NCBI GenBank assembly: GCA_945910005.1
Contig: OX246747.1
Location: 7,465,966-7,529,965, forward strand
Source of the DNA: Isoperla grammatica
Lineage: Eukaryota; Arthropoda; Insecta; Plecoptera; Perlodidae
Direction: 5' to 3'
Length of the DNA: 64,000 bases
The translations under genes were made by a program, and so were the position numbers. Under the pieces are notes generated by a model. That model did not search any database, was not told the DNA's origin, and was given only the letters and a program-made list of their open reading frames with translations. Below, piece after piece: positions 39,393 to 50,603 of this stretch; position 1 is the stretch's first letter; every line of letters begins with the position of its first letter.

Positions 39393-39699
39393 CGATTGAT
39401 TGATTGATTGATTGATTGATTAATGGGGCTTAACGTCTCATTTTTTTGCAACTAAAGCTAATCGAGACGATGAGCGGGTGATAATGAAGATGAAAAAGAT
39501 GATGATAAAGAATAAAGCCACATCCGAATCAGATCCTTTGTACGTCGCGTGAGTCGTCATAAGGGAGTCCAGCACGGGAGGGCAGGGCCAAGTGGGCGGA
39601 GAAATATTCAATGAGACAGTGGGAGGGAAAGGGACAGGGTCTCCTTTCGTCGCCTCTTACGACAAGCAGAGTCACTCTGGGCTTATTCTTCCCCGGGCC
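39393..39699 (-). mobile_element. Family R retroposon, head II, full length
   Basis: Long GATT tail (six units) at the left, common 3' module, long-form middle, and complete head II (- strand GCCCGGGGAAGAATAAGCCC, then GTCGTAAGAGGCGACG). It replaces the LTR end expected before the tRNA-Leu primer site at 39733. Confidence 0.9.
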
Positions 39700-39732
39700 C
39701 AGAGGGGCATTATAAGTACTTGATTTGGGATT

Positions 39733-40250
39733 TGGTGTCAGAAGTGGGATGGTGGAACGATTTAGCCGGACCGTCGATAACCCTTTGCGGATCGTGGTGA
39801 ATGAACACCATACGGATTGGGATCGACATTCAACCCTCTTCTTTCTAGCCTACCAACCGGCAGTTCATGATAGCATTGGCCAAACCCCGGCGCGTATCAT
39901 CTTCGGAAGAGAACTGAGGCTACATGTGGATCTCATGTTTAAACGTCCTGGGGAAACACCTGTTAAGGTGGATGATTACTGCTCGCAGTTGGCATCGCGA
40001 TAGAAAGCAATTCATCAGGCGGTGCGGGACCGAATTAAGCTGGAGAGCGATCGTATGAAAAGCCGAAACGACGTGAGAGCAAATTCGGCTGGTTTTCAGG
40101 AAGGCCATCTAGTATGGTTGTTTAATCCAGCGAGAAGAAAGGGACGATCACCGAAGCTACAACAGAACTGGAACAGAACTGGGAGGGACCATACAAAGTT
40201 GTGACGCGGATAAATGATGTTTTTTACCGCATACAGAGGAGCGCCCGTTC
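39733..40250 (+). pseudogene. Deleted gypsy element: primer site joined directly to integrase
   Basis: TGGTGTCAGAAGTGGGAT (39733-39750) is complementary to the 3' end of tRNA-Leu (...CACTTCTGACACCA) and resembles a gypsy primer site. It is followed at once by integrase: GMVERFSRTVDNPLRIVV, HTDWDRHSTLFFLAYQPAV, GQTPARIIFGRELRLHVDLM, and, after a TAG at ~40001, VRDRIKLESDRMKSRND and HLVWLFNPARRKGRSPKL. This is a different gypsy branch from the 25-31 kb element. Gag, protease and RT are absent. A frameshift lies near 40180. Both sides are bounded by family R copies. Confidence 0.75.
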
Positions 40251-40252
40251 CG

Positions 40253-40534
40253 ATTGATTGATTGATTAATGTCTCATATTTGTGCAACAATGTCTAATCG
40301 AGACGATGAGAGGGTGATAATGAAAATGAGAAAGATGATGAACAATAAGCCACATCCGAATGGGATCCATTGTACGTCGCGTGGGTCTTCATATGGAAGT
40401 CCAGCAAGGGAGGGCAGGGCCAAGTGGGAGGAGAAATATTCATTGGGACAGTGGGGGGGGGGGGGGGGGCAGGGTCTCCTTCCGTCGCCTCTTACGAGTA
40501 GCAGAGTCACTCTGGGCTTATTCTTCCCCGGGCA
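40253..40534 (-). mobile_element. Family R retroposon, head II, full length
   Basis: Tail GATTGATTGATTGATTAATG with the GGGGCTTAACG block deleted, long-form middle with small deletions, + strand G run ~18, and complete head II ending CCCGGGC. Confidence 0.88.
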
Positions 40535-40544
40535 ACAACAAAAG

Positions 40545-40660
40545 ATTGGTTGATATTTGAGTGGGTGAAATATGAAGACGATAAGGGGTGTTAAAGGTAC
40601 AGGGCCAGTGGGAGGGCAGGGAGGAAAGAAGAAAAGAGAGGAAAAGGGAGTGGGGATAAT
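40545..40660 (-). mobile_element. Family R retroposon fragment, purine-rich middle
   Basis: GAGTGGGTGAAATATGAAGA, then GGGCCAGTGGGAGGGCAGG and GGAAAGAAGAAAAG. A diverged middle without tail or head. Confidence 0.6.
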
Positions 40661-40748
40661 ATGGTCTGTTTATTTGTATATACTTATGTACGTGTTGTGT
40701 TTTGTCAACTTTATTATATTTAGTGTCTTGGTTTTTAACTGTTGCTTA

Positions 40749-41161
40749 GGCCCGGTTTCACCAAACTTTTAATTGCCGAGCAACTCACTAGTCCACGATT
40801 AAATTTTGTGCCCCGTTCCAACAACACAAACCGGTCGATCAACGTCCCGTAATTGAATATTTTCTTGAGCGGCCCTCTCGGGGTCGATTAGGGACCTAAT
40901 CCGAGATTTAAAATGGCAGCTTGCCGGTAAAATACGAAGGTTGGTGTTCGCTTGTTATTTCGACGAAGCCTTAAAATACTTTAAATGTCACGATTCCGCG
41001 TGGGAAATGTGTCATTTTCAAATGACGATGATGCAGATGATCTCACGTTTCTCGACATGAAAGAGAGACGGCCGAGAGTAATAAGGTAACGTAAGAATTA
41101 CTTTGGAATCTACGACGACCACGATTTTTAAACGCGTTTTCACATTTCAAAACAGTCGGTA
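40749..41161 (+). pseudogene. PIF/Harbinger element, 5' end and first exon
   Basis: GGCCCGGTTTCACCAAACTT after TTA (40746-40748) looks like a Harbinger TIR with its TWA target site. An ATG at 40987 begins MSRFRVGNVSFSNDDDADD, LTFLDMKERRPRVIR, followed by donor GTAACG at ~41087. This is typical of the short first exon of HARBI1-like genes. The element is cut at ~41165 by a LINE. Its 3' part is not seen. Confidence 0.5.
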
Positions 41162-43040
41162 TTAATTAATGGTGTTGGAGCAAATTGAAGGAAATTTGGA
41201 ATACGAGCACGACAGGTGAGTTTCTTGAAACATACAATATAAACCCCATACTCGGCCGAAGACTGCTTGTCCGATGCAATTTACCNNNNNNNNNNNNNNN
41301 NNNNNNNNNNNNNNNNNNNNNNNNNNNNNNNNNNNNNNNNNNNNNNNNNNNNNNNNNNNNNNNNNNNNNNNNNNNNNNNNNNNNNNNNNNNNNNNNNNNN
41401 NNNNNNNNNNNNNNNNNNNNNNNNNNNNNNNNNNNNNNNNNNNNNNNNNNNNNNNNNNNNNNNNNNNNNNNNNNNNNNNNNNNNNAGTGCAAGCACGGGC
41501 AATGTGACCGGTCTGCTTGCACTTGAAACACTTGATGTCGTCAAAGCTGAGAAAAACACGATTCCGCTCTCCGTCGAAATCGACCAGGATGGAATCTGGT
41601 AGATTGATGTTCTCAGCTTTGACAACAAATATCTGCCGACGGAAGCTGAAGACGTGGCCAACGTCGGCTTGTTTCACACCCTCGTTGATGTAGGCCATCG
41701 GGGACACGAGCCGAACAAGTTTTGCCAACTCGGCCTCGACCGCTTGGTGTGGAATATGGGGAGAGACGTTGGAGAGCACCAGCCGTTCGGCGGGAGTGAC
41801 CAGCCTGCGGGCAGGCAGGAACTGGTCCTTTATTGACAGCCCTCCGTGGTCAATCATGAAAGTGTCCACCAAGGCCTTGCTCTTTAGATAGAAGCACACA
41901 CGGCCCTGTGATATCCTGGAAGCAAAAGTAATGTTTTTGCCCCCGATGACATCAGCGAGGGACCGCATGTACTGTGAGATGGTAACGTTTTCTATGGAAG
42001 GAAACAAGATAGCTTGGTCCTTCTGTGGACATGCCTGACCAGCGGAGGGTCGGGGTTGGTCTACACGACTCTGGGGTCGTTGACCTGCGCCCGACAGCAA
42101 AGCCTGGGCCATGGTAGGCTTAGTAACTGGCGGAGTCTGGACCCCAGAGACAACGATCGACGAAACCACCGGAAAAGCAGGGATCGGCGTAGGGCACAAC
42201 GGTTTCGGCGCGCTGGCTGAACCAGCGACCACGTTTTCTGCAGCCTTAACAGAGCTGGTCGCTACCTGGATGTCAGATAAGGACCTGTTTAGGCGCGGAG
42301 AGACGGGAAGAACAGTAACAGACTGATGCGCCGAGCCTGTCAGCACATCAACCCGTTGGTTGACAGTAGTGACTGCCGCCAGAGAAGGCCTGAGGACAGT
42401 CACGGAGGACGGTTTGAGTTCCGGTGTGCTGTTTCCCCTAGCAAGGGGCGCAGGCACACCTTTATTGGGCCCTCGCACGAGGGGCACCTTAACGGCCTTA
42501 CCCGCCCCGTTTTTTACAGCGGGGAAAGGGGACTTCTTCAAAAAGTCTTGCGGCTTCAGTTGACTCATGGTGATACGAGTCAACTAAAAACCCTCTGGAA
42601 TATTTAAATAAAAACACGCCAGACAAGTCGGACAAAACCACTGCTACCTGGCCTTGAAGACCAGGCAGCAAACCGAACAAGAACGAATAACCAAAACCAC
42701 AATGATGAATATGACACTTCTAAAATGGCAGGGTTCAACAAGGTGGGTTAAAATGAGAAATGAAAAGCAATAATTTGCAAGGCCAAAACTAACTTAAGAA
42801 TGAATAATTCGAAAATAAAAACTACTCCAAACGAAAGAGGAGAAAAAACTGAACAAGAATAAACAACAATAACATGTCAGGCACAAGCAGAACGTAGCAG
42901 ACAATAAGAAATGGACAAACGACTTAGCTGCCCTGCACCTAAGGCTGTAACTGTACCGCGCTGGGAATAGCACGCAAATAACACGGTGAAGCGGAGCGAA
43001 CGAAAAACACGTCCGTCTCCGACGGAGGCCAGAATGTGTG
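41162..43040 (-). mobile_element. LINE fragment with ORF1 and 5' UTR, interrupted by assembly gap
   Basis: ORF1 starts at ATG 42568 (MSQLKPQDFLKKSPF) and is open to the gap. A Pro/Val/Ser-rich N-terminal ~170 residues precede a compact domain (NVTISQYMRSLADVIGGKNI, RISQGRVCFYLKSKALVDTF, RLVLSNVSPHIPH) and a zinc knuckle CFKCKQTGHIARAC next to the gap. This layout fits ORF1 of I/Nimb-type LINEs. About 470 bp of 5' UTR lie to the right. To the left of the gap, 41165-41285 reads MFQETHLS, similar to an endonuclease start, but this is uncertain. Confidence 0.65.
41286..41485. other. Assembly gap, 200 N
   Basis: Exactly 200 N, a common placeholder for a gap of unknown size. Reading frames across it are meaningless. 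Confidence 1.
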
Positions 43041-44539
43041 TTAGCCGAAGCGAAGGAAGCCGTTTGGAGTACTTTTGTGGCGTCGGAAAGATAACAAGCT
43101 GAAATTTTCAGAATATGTTCTAAACAGTTCTGTGATACTTCTGTACAAAGTTTTCACAAAAAACCGTGTCGGAACACTATCAAAAAAATTATCAAACACC
43201 AAATTTGGATTTTTTAGGCTGATGCATGTTTTCTGTAATCACTTTGGAAGTTACACACTTATATGCCTGATTTACCACTTAGAACGTGTATGCACCTAAT
43301 GTCTATCCATGTTAATTCAAATAAGTTAATGTTTTTATTACTTTATACATAATATATTAAATAATTTGCAACAAAAATTGAAAAAATCGTCGACTCGATC
43401 ACAAGCTACAAACAAAAAATAAGAAAATAATTAATTACACCAGTAGATAGGCCTATTCATTAGCTAAAAAACTGTGTCTTTCAGTTTTCGTTTACGTAAA
43501 CTTCGTCGCATTGATTGTTGCATTGTTTGAGAGACTGTATTGCGCGTAGCGCCGCCTCGGCCGGCTGCGCGTAAAGCACAGTATGCACATAAGCTATCCG
43601 CTAATGCAAGCGAATCTCGACTTCCATGACTTACACAGTCAAGTATTACCAATCCCTTTCAACACATGCTAATCAACACACAACAAAATACTACTGATAG
43701 CATGTTGAGAAGGTGGAAACTCTTCTACCACTAATACCTTTCATTCTATTGCTTTCTGCTTAAAATGAGATTTACGATTTCGTACTTCATTCGAACTACA
43801 GGTATTTCGGTTGTTTTGCACAGAACAGTGTGAATGCACACACGCATTTATCCAGTATAATTTATAAGTATATGACCCTTTTAGCTTGACTGATGTGTCA
43901 CACGTGCACACAGAAAAGATTTCTTGTGTAACTTGCTTGTTTGACGTATAATGTGCCGACCACAGATAACTAATTATCACGTAGTGAATTTATTATCTGT
44001 GGTGCCGATGATACAATTTGCGGACAACGGCCAAAGAGTTCACTGCTTGCTTTAATAAATGAAAAGCATAGTGATCAAAACATTTTATGGTGGAGGGGGG
44101 AGTGGAGTGGGGGTAGCGGGCCTAATTAGGGTGCTGCACAATACCACGTTAATTAACCCTTCTATATAGATCATTATTTTTCCGTTCGCGTTTGTTCAAT
44201 TCAAAACGAATCTCGTGTGCCAAGTGCAAGTGTAAATTAGAGTTATTATAAGTGCAATGGGTAATGGCTCGTTTAGTGCATTTTTAAAAGTGTTCAGCAC
44301 GGACTGCACACAACAATAAGTTTAATTGTGATTTTCGTTTAGTTTCCACGTACTTTCGTACAATCGCTAGTAGTTGTAAATAGTGTGAATACATAATTAT
44401 TGGCCTTCCTGGAGACATGACTACTTTAACTTACAATAGGTAAGGTATATAATGGTATGACATTTTAAGCCACAGTTTGTTGTGTTTTAAGAGACTATAA
44501 ATAGTATATAGTAACTACTTTTGGTTTTCATTTTAACTG

Positions 44540-45060
44540 ATGATGATTGTGGCCCGTCAACCTCAAAAACCAATCTCAAAACGACGTAAAATAGTGTGTG
44601 TGTTTTGCAACGGGGAAAATGGACCGTTATTGCCAAATGATTTGACTGCGGTTTTAACTGCCAAAGGTTTGGAAACAATTGTATCAGCTTACCGTGAACG
44701 AGATGATCCAATCACCCACAAAATATTGGAGCACAAGACAAAGACATTACGCGAGTTTCCCCATAAATTTCATAGAGTGTGTAGGAGGAGCGCATATGTC
44801 AGCAAAAGATGAATTGCCACCAAGCGAAAAAGTGCGGAGAATGATGACGATATTCCAACCCCGTCAAAACGCGCATTGCGTGTAGAAAGTGCACAGTTTG
44901 ATTGGAATGTCCACTGTCTTCTCTGCAGTGAAATTCAGGACAAACATAAGAAGGACCACACATTTTCTTACATCAATATGAAGCCTGATTTAGTTAAAAA
45001 AAAAATGTTTTAACTGTCGCAGAAAAGCGCAATGATGACACTATTAGGTCAAGACTAAGG
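44540..45060 (+). pseudogene. Cys/His-rich transposon-associated ORF remnant
   Basis: Reads RRKIVCVFCNGENGPLLPND, then REFPHKFHRVCRRSAYVSK; after a frameshift it continues with FDWNVHCLLCSEIQDKHK and, past further stops, traces of SVDLFAVNARYHRPE. The CxxC ... H...C ... CLLC ... YH pattern is seen at the N-termini of a large class of unnamed invertebrate transposon proteins. It lies inside the long-TIR unit and may be part of its transposase gene. No catalytic region follows. Confidence 0.4.
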
Positions 45061-45504
45061 TACAGTGTAGATCTCTTCGCGGTAAATGCCAGGTACCATA
45101 GACCTGAACCACATTAGTAACTGAACACATTGTTACCTGAACTACATTACTGAAACCAGTATTCAAGGGCAATTAAATTAAGAGAAAAGTCATGCTATGA
45201 TCAAGCCGCTGATTTTGGTTTAAATTTTTTTAAAGAAGACGTCATCGATTACAATAAAATAACTGCTACTTCTACAAATAAATGTAAATCGATTATTTGC
45301 TGTTCGATATCGATTTATTGGCGCTTTTATAAAGCAATACGTAACACAATGGTAATTATAATAATTTCTCATAGGAATTACCTGCCAGGGTGACTAACCA
45401 CGTTGCAGTATTTGGAATATTTAGGGAGGAATATCCGACAGCTGATAGTATGACTCAGTCGCAGCATTCGCCTTGTGACAGGAAAACCTCGGAAAAACTT
45501 CAAT

Positions 45505-45592
45505 CAGGACTACCAGGGACCGGTATCGAACAGGTGACCTTCCGAATTAGAGCCACGCGTCTTACCACTGAGCCATCTAACTCATTTTTAAG
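45505..45592 (-). repeat. tRNA-derived SINE head or tRNA pseudogene
   Basis: On the - strand GAGTTAGATGGCTCAGTGGT (box A as TGGCTCAGTGG) is followed ~35 nt later by CCTGTTCGATACCGG (box B as GTTCGATACC). The acceptor stem does not pair and no proper anticodon arm forms, so it is not a functional tRNA. Downstream CGGAAAAACTTCAATCAGG lies where a SINE body would be. Confidence 0.6.
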
Positions 45593-46024
45593 TTCGACTA
45601 TTATTTTGTATAAGATCTTTGTACTCAATATCAACTTGTCTGTAATAGGTTTATATATATTTATATAAGGTACGAACATATTTTGAACGGTAAACCAATC
45701 CAACGTATATTTTCAAAAAATAAATGTCAACTTTTCGACGACGTGTAGAGTCGTCTGTTTCAAGATATACAATACTAAATAGAAAACCACAACAGCCATA
45801 CATACAAAATCAAAATCATTGCCACAGCGTAACATCACTGGGAGCTCTAGCAAGCTGTTTGGATTTACTCCTAGTTATGGGTCCCCCTTGAGATACTGCA
45901 GCAACTCTTTAGCTTCTCTTACAATGATCAGCAACAGGCTGATTGGTGGCTGGAAACACCTGCTGGACTTTAAGGGTAGCCACAATCGGTTTCCAAGCCG
46001 AAGGTAGTCTTTGACATATATACA

Positions 46025-46845
46025 TATGAATGAGCCATTCTTTGGATCAATCCGAGTCGAAAATGCTAAATCAATTAAATTTAATAAAAATATGTAATTA
46101 CATGTTTTGTATTTCTATATATTATATTATATACGGTTCGTCGGATACATCGAACGTTTACGAAAACGTTTTGTAAACGTCCACTTTAAAAATAAAAAAC
46201 ATGTAATTAAAGTCGATCGATGAAGTGAACTACCCATTCAATACAACAACTAAACTATTTAAATTAAATGGACATGAAAAAATACTTTTTTTATTCTAAA
46301 TTATGAATTTTAAGAATTATTACATGTGAATAGCATTTAATACTGAACTTCTTGAAATTATATATTTTTTTTTATTAATAAAGTATATTTATAGTTTCTA
46401 ATTTGAGTAGATTTGACGTGAAATTGACACACCAACGCGAATATCTCGAAAACGGATCTCGTTCGATCATCTTTTTCAAACGTATGTATGTTAGTCATGA
46501 AGTTATCTACATTTAGGACGAGAATTTGTTACAATATATTACTTTTTGAAGGTGCTACGCAAAGTTATACGATTGAAAGTGTAGGTTTTTGTTCAGTTAC
46601 AATGTATAACATAGGGAATTCCAACGCATTTCAACACTCAATAAATAAGAAACTAATAGCGGTAGGTGCATATTTTTGTCTACAATATTCACAAGCTTAA
46701 TCTCAACTTGCAGTACATACAATTTGAATGATTAATATTACATGTGCAGTTATCATCGATCGACTTTAAACATTTTTATTTAGTTTAATTGATTTAGTAT
46801 TTTGACGTGGATTGAACCCAAGAATGGATCGTAATAATACATGTC
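46025..46845. repeat. Inner inverted repeat inside the long-TIR unit
   Basis: 46040-46095 and 46771-46835 are inverse copies (for example CTAAATCAATTAAA and TTTAATTGATTTAG, CCATTCTT and AAGAATGG). A second pair, AAAGTCGATCGATGA and TCATCGATCGACTTT, lies further in. Order is conserved with a ~100-bp insertion in the left arm. The loop 46226-46750 is AT-rich and without a gene. Confidence 0.6.
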
Positions 46846-47797
46846 TCGTCCGTGAAAGCCTTTCCAATTATTTATATTTAATCGTTGTTGAATTGAAAGT
46901 GCAATACGTTCAATTTCATCATGATAAAAAACATCAAGGAGGTAAATATGTGAGAGTAGGTATAAGTACGTACCTTCAGTTGCGATTACGCCTAGAAATA
47001 CAAACATAACTTTGATTAATTATTTTAATATACAGTCGCATATAACAATGTATTTTAATCTAATTACCTAGGAAATAAATGTGTAAGAAACAATAATTAA
47101 CCATAAATGATAAGGGGGCCAATGACACCCTCTAAACATACTTTGGATGTGGTCGTATGTGTGACTGTGATTGTTCACGACTATGGTAAGTCAAAGCGGT
47201 CGAAATTCGCTTGCAAAGCACTGGCTGTAGATGTGATACTGCGCCGTAAGCGCGCAGCCGCCCCGAGCGCGCTGGATAATACAGTCTTTCAAACAACGCG
47301 ACAATCTATGCTACGAAGTTTACGTACACGAAAACTGAAAGACACAGTTCTGTAGCCAACGAGTTGATCTATCTTGTGGTAAAACTCATAATTTTTTTAG
47401 ATTTTTTTTGTAGCTTTTGATCGAGTTTGAAACAGTGCAATGAGATTTTTTTATGTTTTTTCCGCCATTTTTCTAATGTATCATACATGAAAATTAAAAT
47501 AACTGTTGTTTTTACTATCAATATTGTTAGACATACACTTTATACACATTTAGAAATAAAAATTGGGTCAATGGGGTTTTTAAGACCAAAGTAGTCGTAG
47601 AAACAAAACAAATCTCAAAAAAACAAACTTGTGTCTTCAATATTTTTTTTGACAGTGTTCCGACATGTTTTTTTGTGTAAACTTTCTACCCGAGTACCAT
47701 GGCACTGTCTGGAACAGTTACTGAAAATTTCAGCTTGTTACCTCTCCGACGCCAGTAACTTCTTTAAATGAAGAGCTAGGGCCGACTGTCGCTCTGG

Positions 47798-48720
<923 letters not shown>

Positions 48721-48891
48721 AACAGCAAATGTTAAATCTAACATTTACGTTGCATGAATATTAGAGCATATGATTTGTGTTGATCATAACGTTACTTTTT
48801 TACACATGCCTATTAGTAAGCACAATATAGTTTCACAATTTGTACAACGGAATGCATTGGAGGTAAAAATGTTACAAACCTTATCCGCCGA

Positions 48892-49506
48892 ATTCTCGAC
48901 AACGTCCTCATCCGTGAACTGATGTCTGTCCAGGCAGGGGAGGTCTTCAGTTGTCAAAGGATCTGAAAACACAAATAATTAGGTCGTAATGCCCGAATAT
49001 TAGAACGTGCATCATGTATGATTATTTAGTTGATCAACCATTCTCATTAAGGATTTCGTAAAAAAGTTATAAGCTTCCAGTTTCATCCTATGGGTGGGCC
49101 AAAACTGAAATTGTAACTTTGGAAAGTGATGGACTCACCTTCGTCGTACACAGCTGCACATAGAGCAATGGCGTAATTGGAATGTTCACTGTCACTTGAA
49201 CTAACTTCAGTCTTCTTCTTTTTCTTCTTGTTAATTTTCTCCTCTTCAATAAGGGGTGGTGGCATAAGGACCTGGTCTTCGTCGACCCCCATCGGTTTAT
49301 CATTGGGTTGTTGCAGCTCACTCGTGGTTGATTTTTTTTCCGTCGTCGCTTCCTGCGACCAACCGATTCCGCCGGCTTCGCGCAGAAGGGCCGATGTCGC
49401 CATGCAGCACGACTTCCTATACCACTATGAGGAGTGCTGTGTGCCACAGGAGGTGAAGTCATTGATAAGTCTGAATCATCGCCCCACACATTCACAGTTG
49501 CTCTAG
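48892..49506 (-). pseudogene. Two-exon gene fragment of unknown family
   Basis: Exon A has acceptor TTATTGTCTAG (just above 49506) and ends at about 49139 with donor GAAG|GTGAGT. Its supported frame begins at ATG 49403 (MATSALLREAGGIGW) and reads EEEKINKKKKKKTEVSSSDS, EHSNYAIALCAAVYDE. Exon B, 48892-48963, after TGTGTTTTCAG, reads DPLTTEDLPCLDRHQFTD, EDVVENSADK with donor GTTTGT. Phase 1 joins both. A different frame reads VNVWGDDSDLSMTSPPVAH upstream, so a frameshift near 49400 is likely. I do not recognise the protein. It might be a host gene or transposon exons. Confidence 0.4.
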
Positions 49507-49775
49507 ACAATAAAAATGTATTTCAAAATTACATTGACTAAAACAAAATAATAAAGGTGTCCAAGGACAATTTAAACTAGCCAATGACAAAGTGTACCTT
49601 ATAAAATGTACACACATTCTATCTGACAAAAGGATTTGCATTTCTTGAATGAGCATATTGGTGACTATCCGAAAGGATTATTCACGGTACAGAAAGAATA
49701 AAAAAAGTCCTCTTAATTCAACTAGAAGTAATGTTTACCCATGTGCACACATTCACATAGAAGAATCTAAAAAAG

Positions 49776-49817
49776 TTAACACATTGGTTACCTTGTGTAT
49801 GGTAACCAATGTGTTAA
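49776..49817. repeat. Perfect hairpin, 17-bp stem
   Basis: TTAACACATTGGTTACC, an 8-nt loop TTGTGTAT, and GGTAACCAATGTGTTAA. It lies between the unknown gene fragment and the CR1-like endonuclease remnant. The rest of 49510-49840 shows nothing identifiable. Confidence 0.9.
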
Positions 49818-49844
49818 TTTCCAATGACAGTGTTTTAAACTTTG

Positions 49845-50026
49845 CTTGAGTAGTCGTTCATTTAAACATGTTTTATTAATGAAGTGGTTTTTCTCGTGGA
49901 CTTTTAGATTCGTGAGTGTTTATGGCAACTGCAATTAGATAATGGTCTGTAATTTTCGTAGTATAAATAACAGAATTAAGAGGTGAGAAATTACATTTTA
50001 TAAATAAGTGGTCAATGCAAGTTTGA
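49845..50026 (-). pseudogene. CR1-like LINE endonuclease, 3' portion left of the I-LINE insertion
   Basis: The - strand reads CIDHLFIKCNFSPLNSVIYT, TKITDHYLIAVAIN and decays after EKPLH. IDHLF and TDH are the last conserved blocks of the AP-like endonuclease domain (catalytic D and H). It is the direct continuation of the 55798-56440 fragment once the inserted LINE is removed. Confidence 0.7.
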
Positions 50027-50603
50027 CCGGTCGAGGTGGGTCCCTCCTCGTGGTGACCGGTGCCCGCAAAGAGGGCTCTCGTGCACTTCTTTAATCATCC
50101 CCCTTTTTTTTTTTCTTCATTTCTGTCTTCATCATCCTTTCTCTTCTTACTTTCACTACCTTCTTCCTCATCCGTGCCGGCCCTCTTTGCGATCCAAACG
50201 CCCACCAAACGTTGACCTCTCTATAACGACCCTGCAATGGACTTGGACATCCCCGATGACGACCAGGCATGGCAACGGAACAGGCTCGGCACATTGACGG
50301 ATTTGATTGCCTTGGGCCTGTCTGCGGGTTGCGTTGGCTGTATGCCCACTGCACAAAGGTCGGCCGTGGGCTTCCGGTCGGCCTGCGTGCAGTGTTAGAA
50401 GGTCAATTGCGCCTGCAGGCACCCGGACGTGAAATTGGCACTTTCCTACACGCCACTTGATGAAAAAGGAAATCGTTAATGGGCTGCGCCTCATGGGGGT
50501 ATGTTGTCATGTCTAGCTCCCCATGGGGTGCACCCTATTTCGTTTACAAGGCCCTATGCGGTAGAACCGACGTGGGTTAGTTGAGTCCTGATTCCAAGTA
50601 CTG

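Noticed and set aside
39725..39760. Start codon at 39725 for the integrase ORF
   Set aside because: The first codons overlap a tRNA-Leu primer-site match, so the upstream part is more likely untranslated leader joined by deletion.
10323..40534. Reading family R copies as + strand elements or as coding genes
   Set aside because: The simple-repeat tail, the 5'-truncated copies and the LINE-like head all place the 3' end on the left, so transcripts run on the - strand. The short open frames in them are not conserved between copies.
41162..41661. ORFs running through the N block
   Set aside because: The 200 N are an assembly gap; frames across it are not evidence.
45505..45592. Functional tRNA gene
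   Set aside because: A and B box matches exist, but the acceptor stem does not pair and no proper anticodon arm forms.
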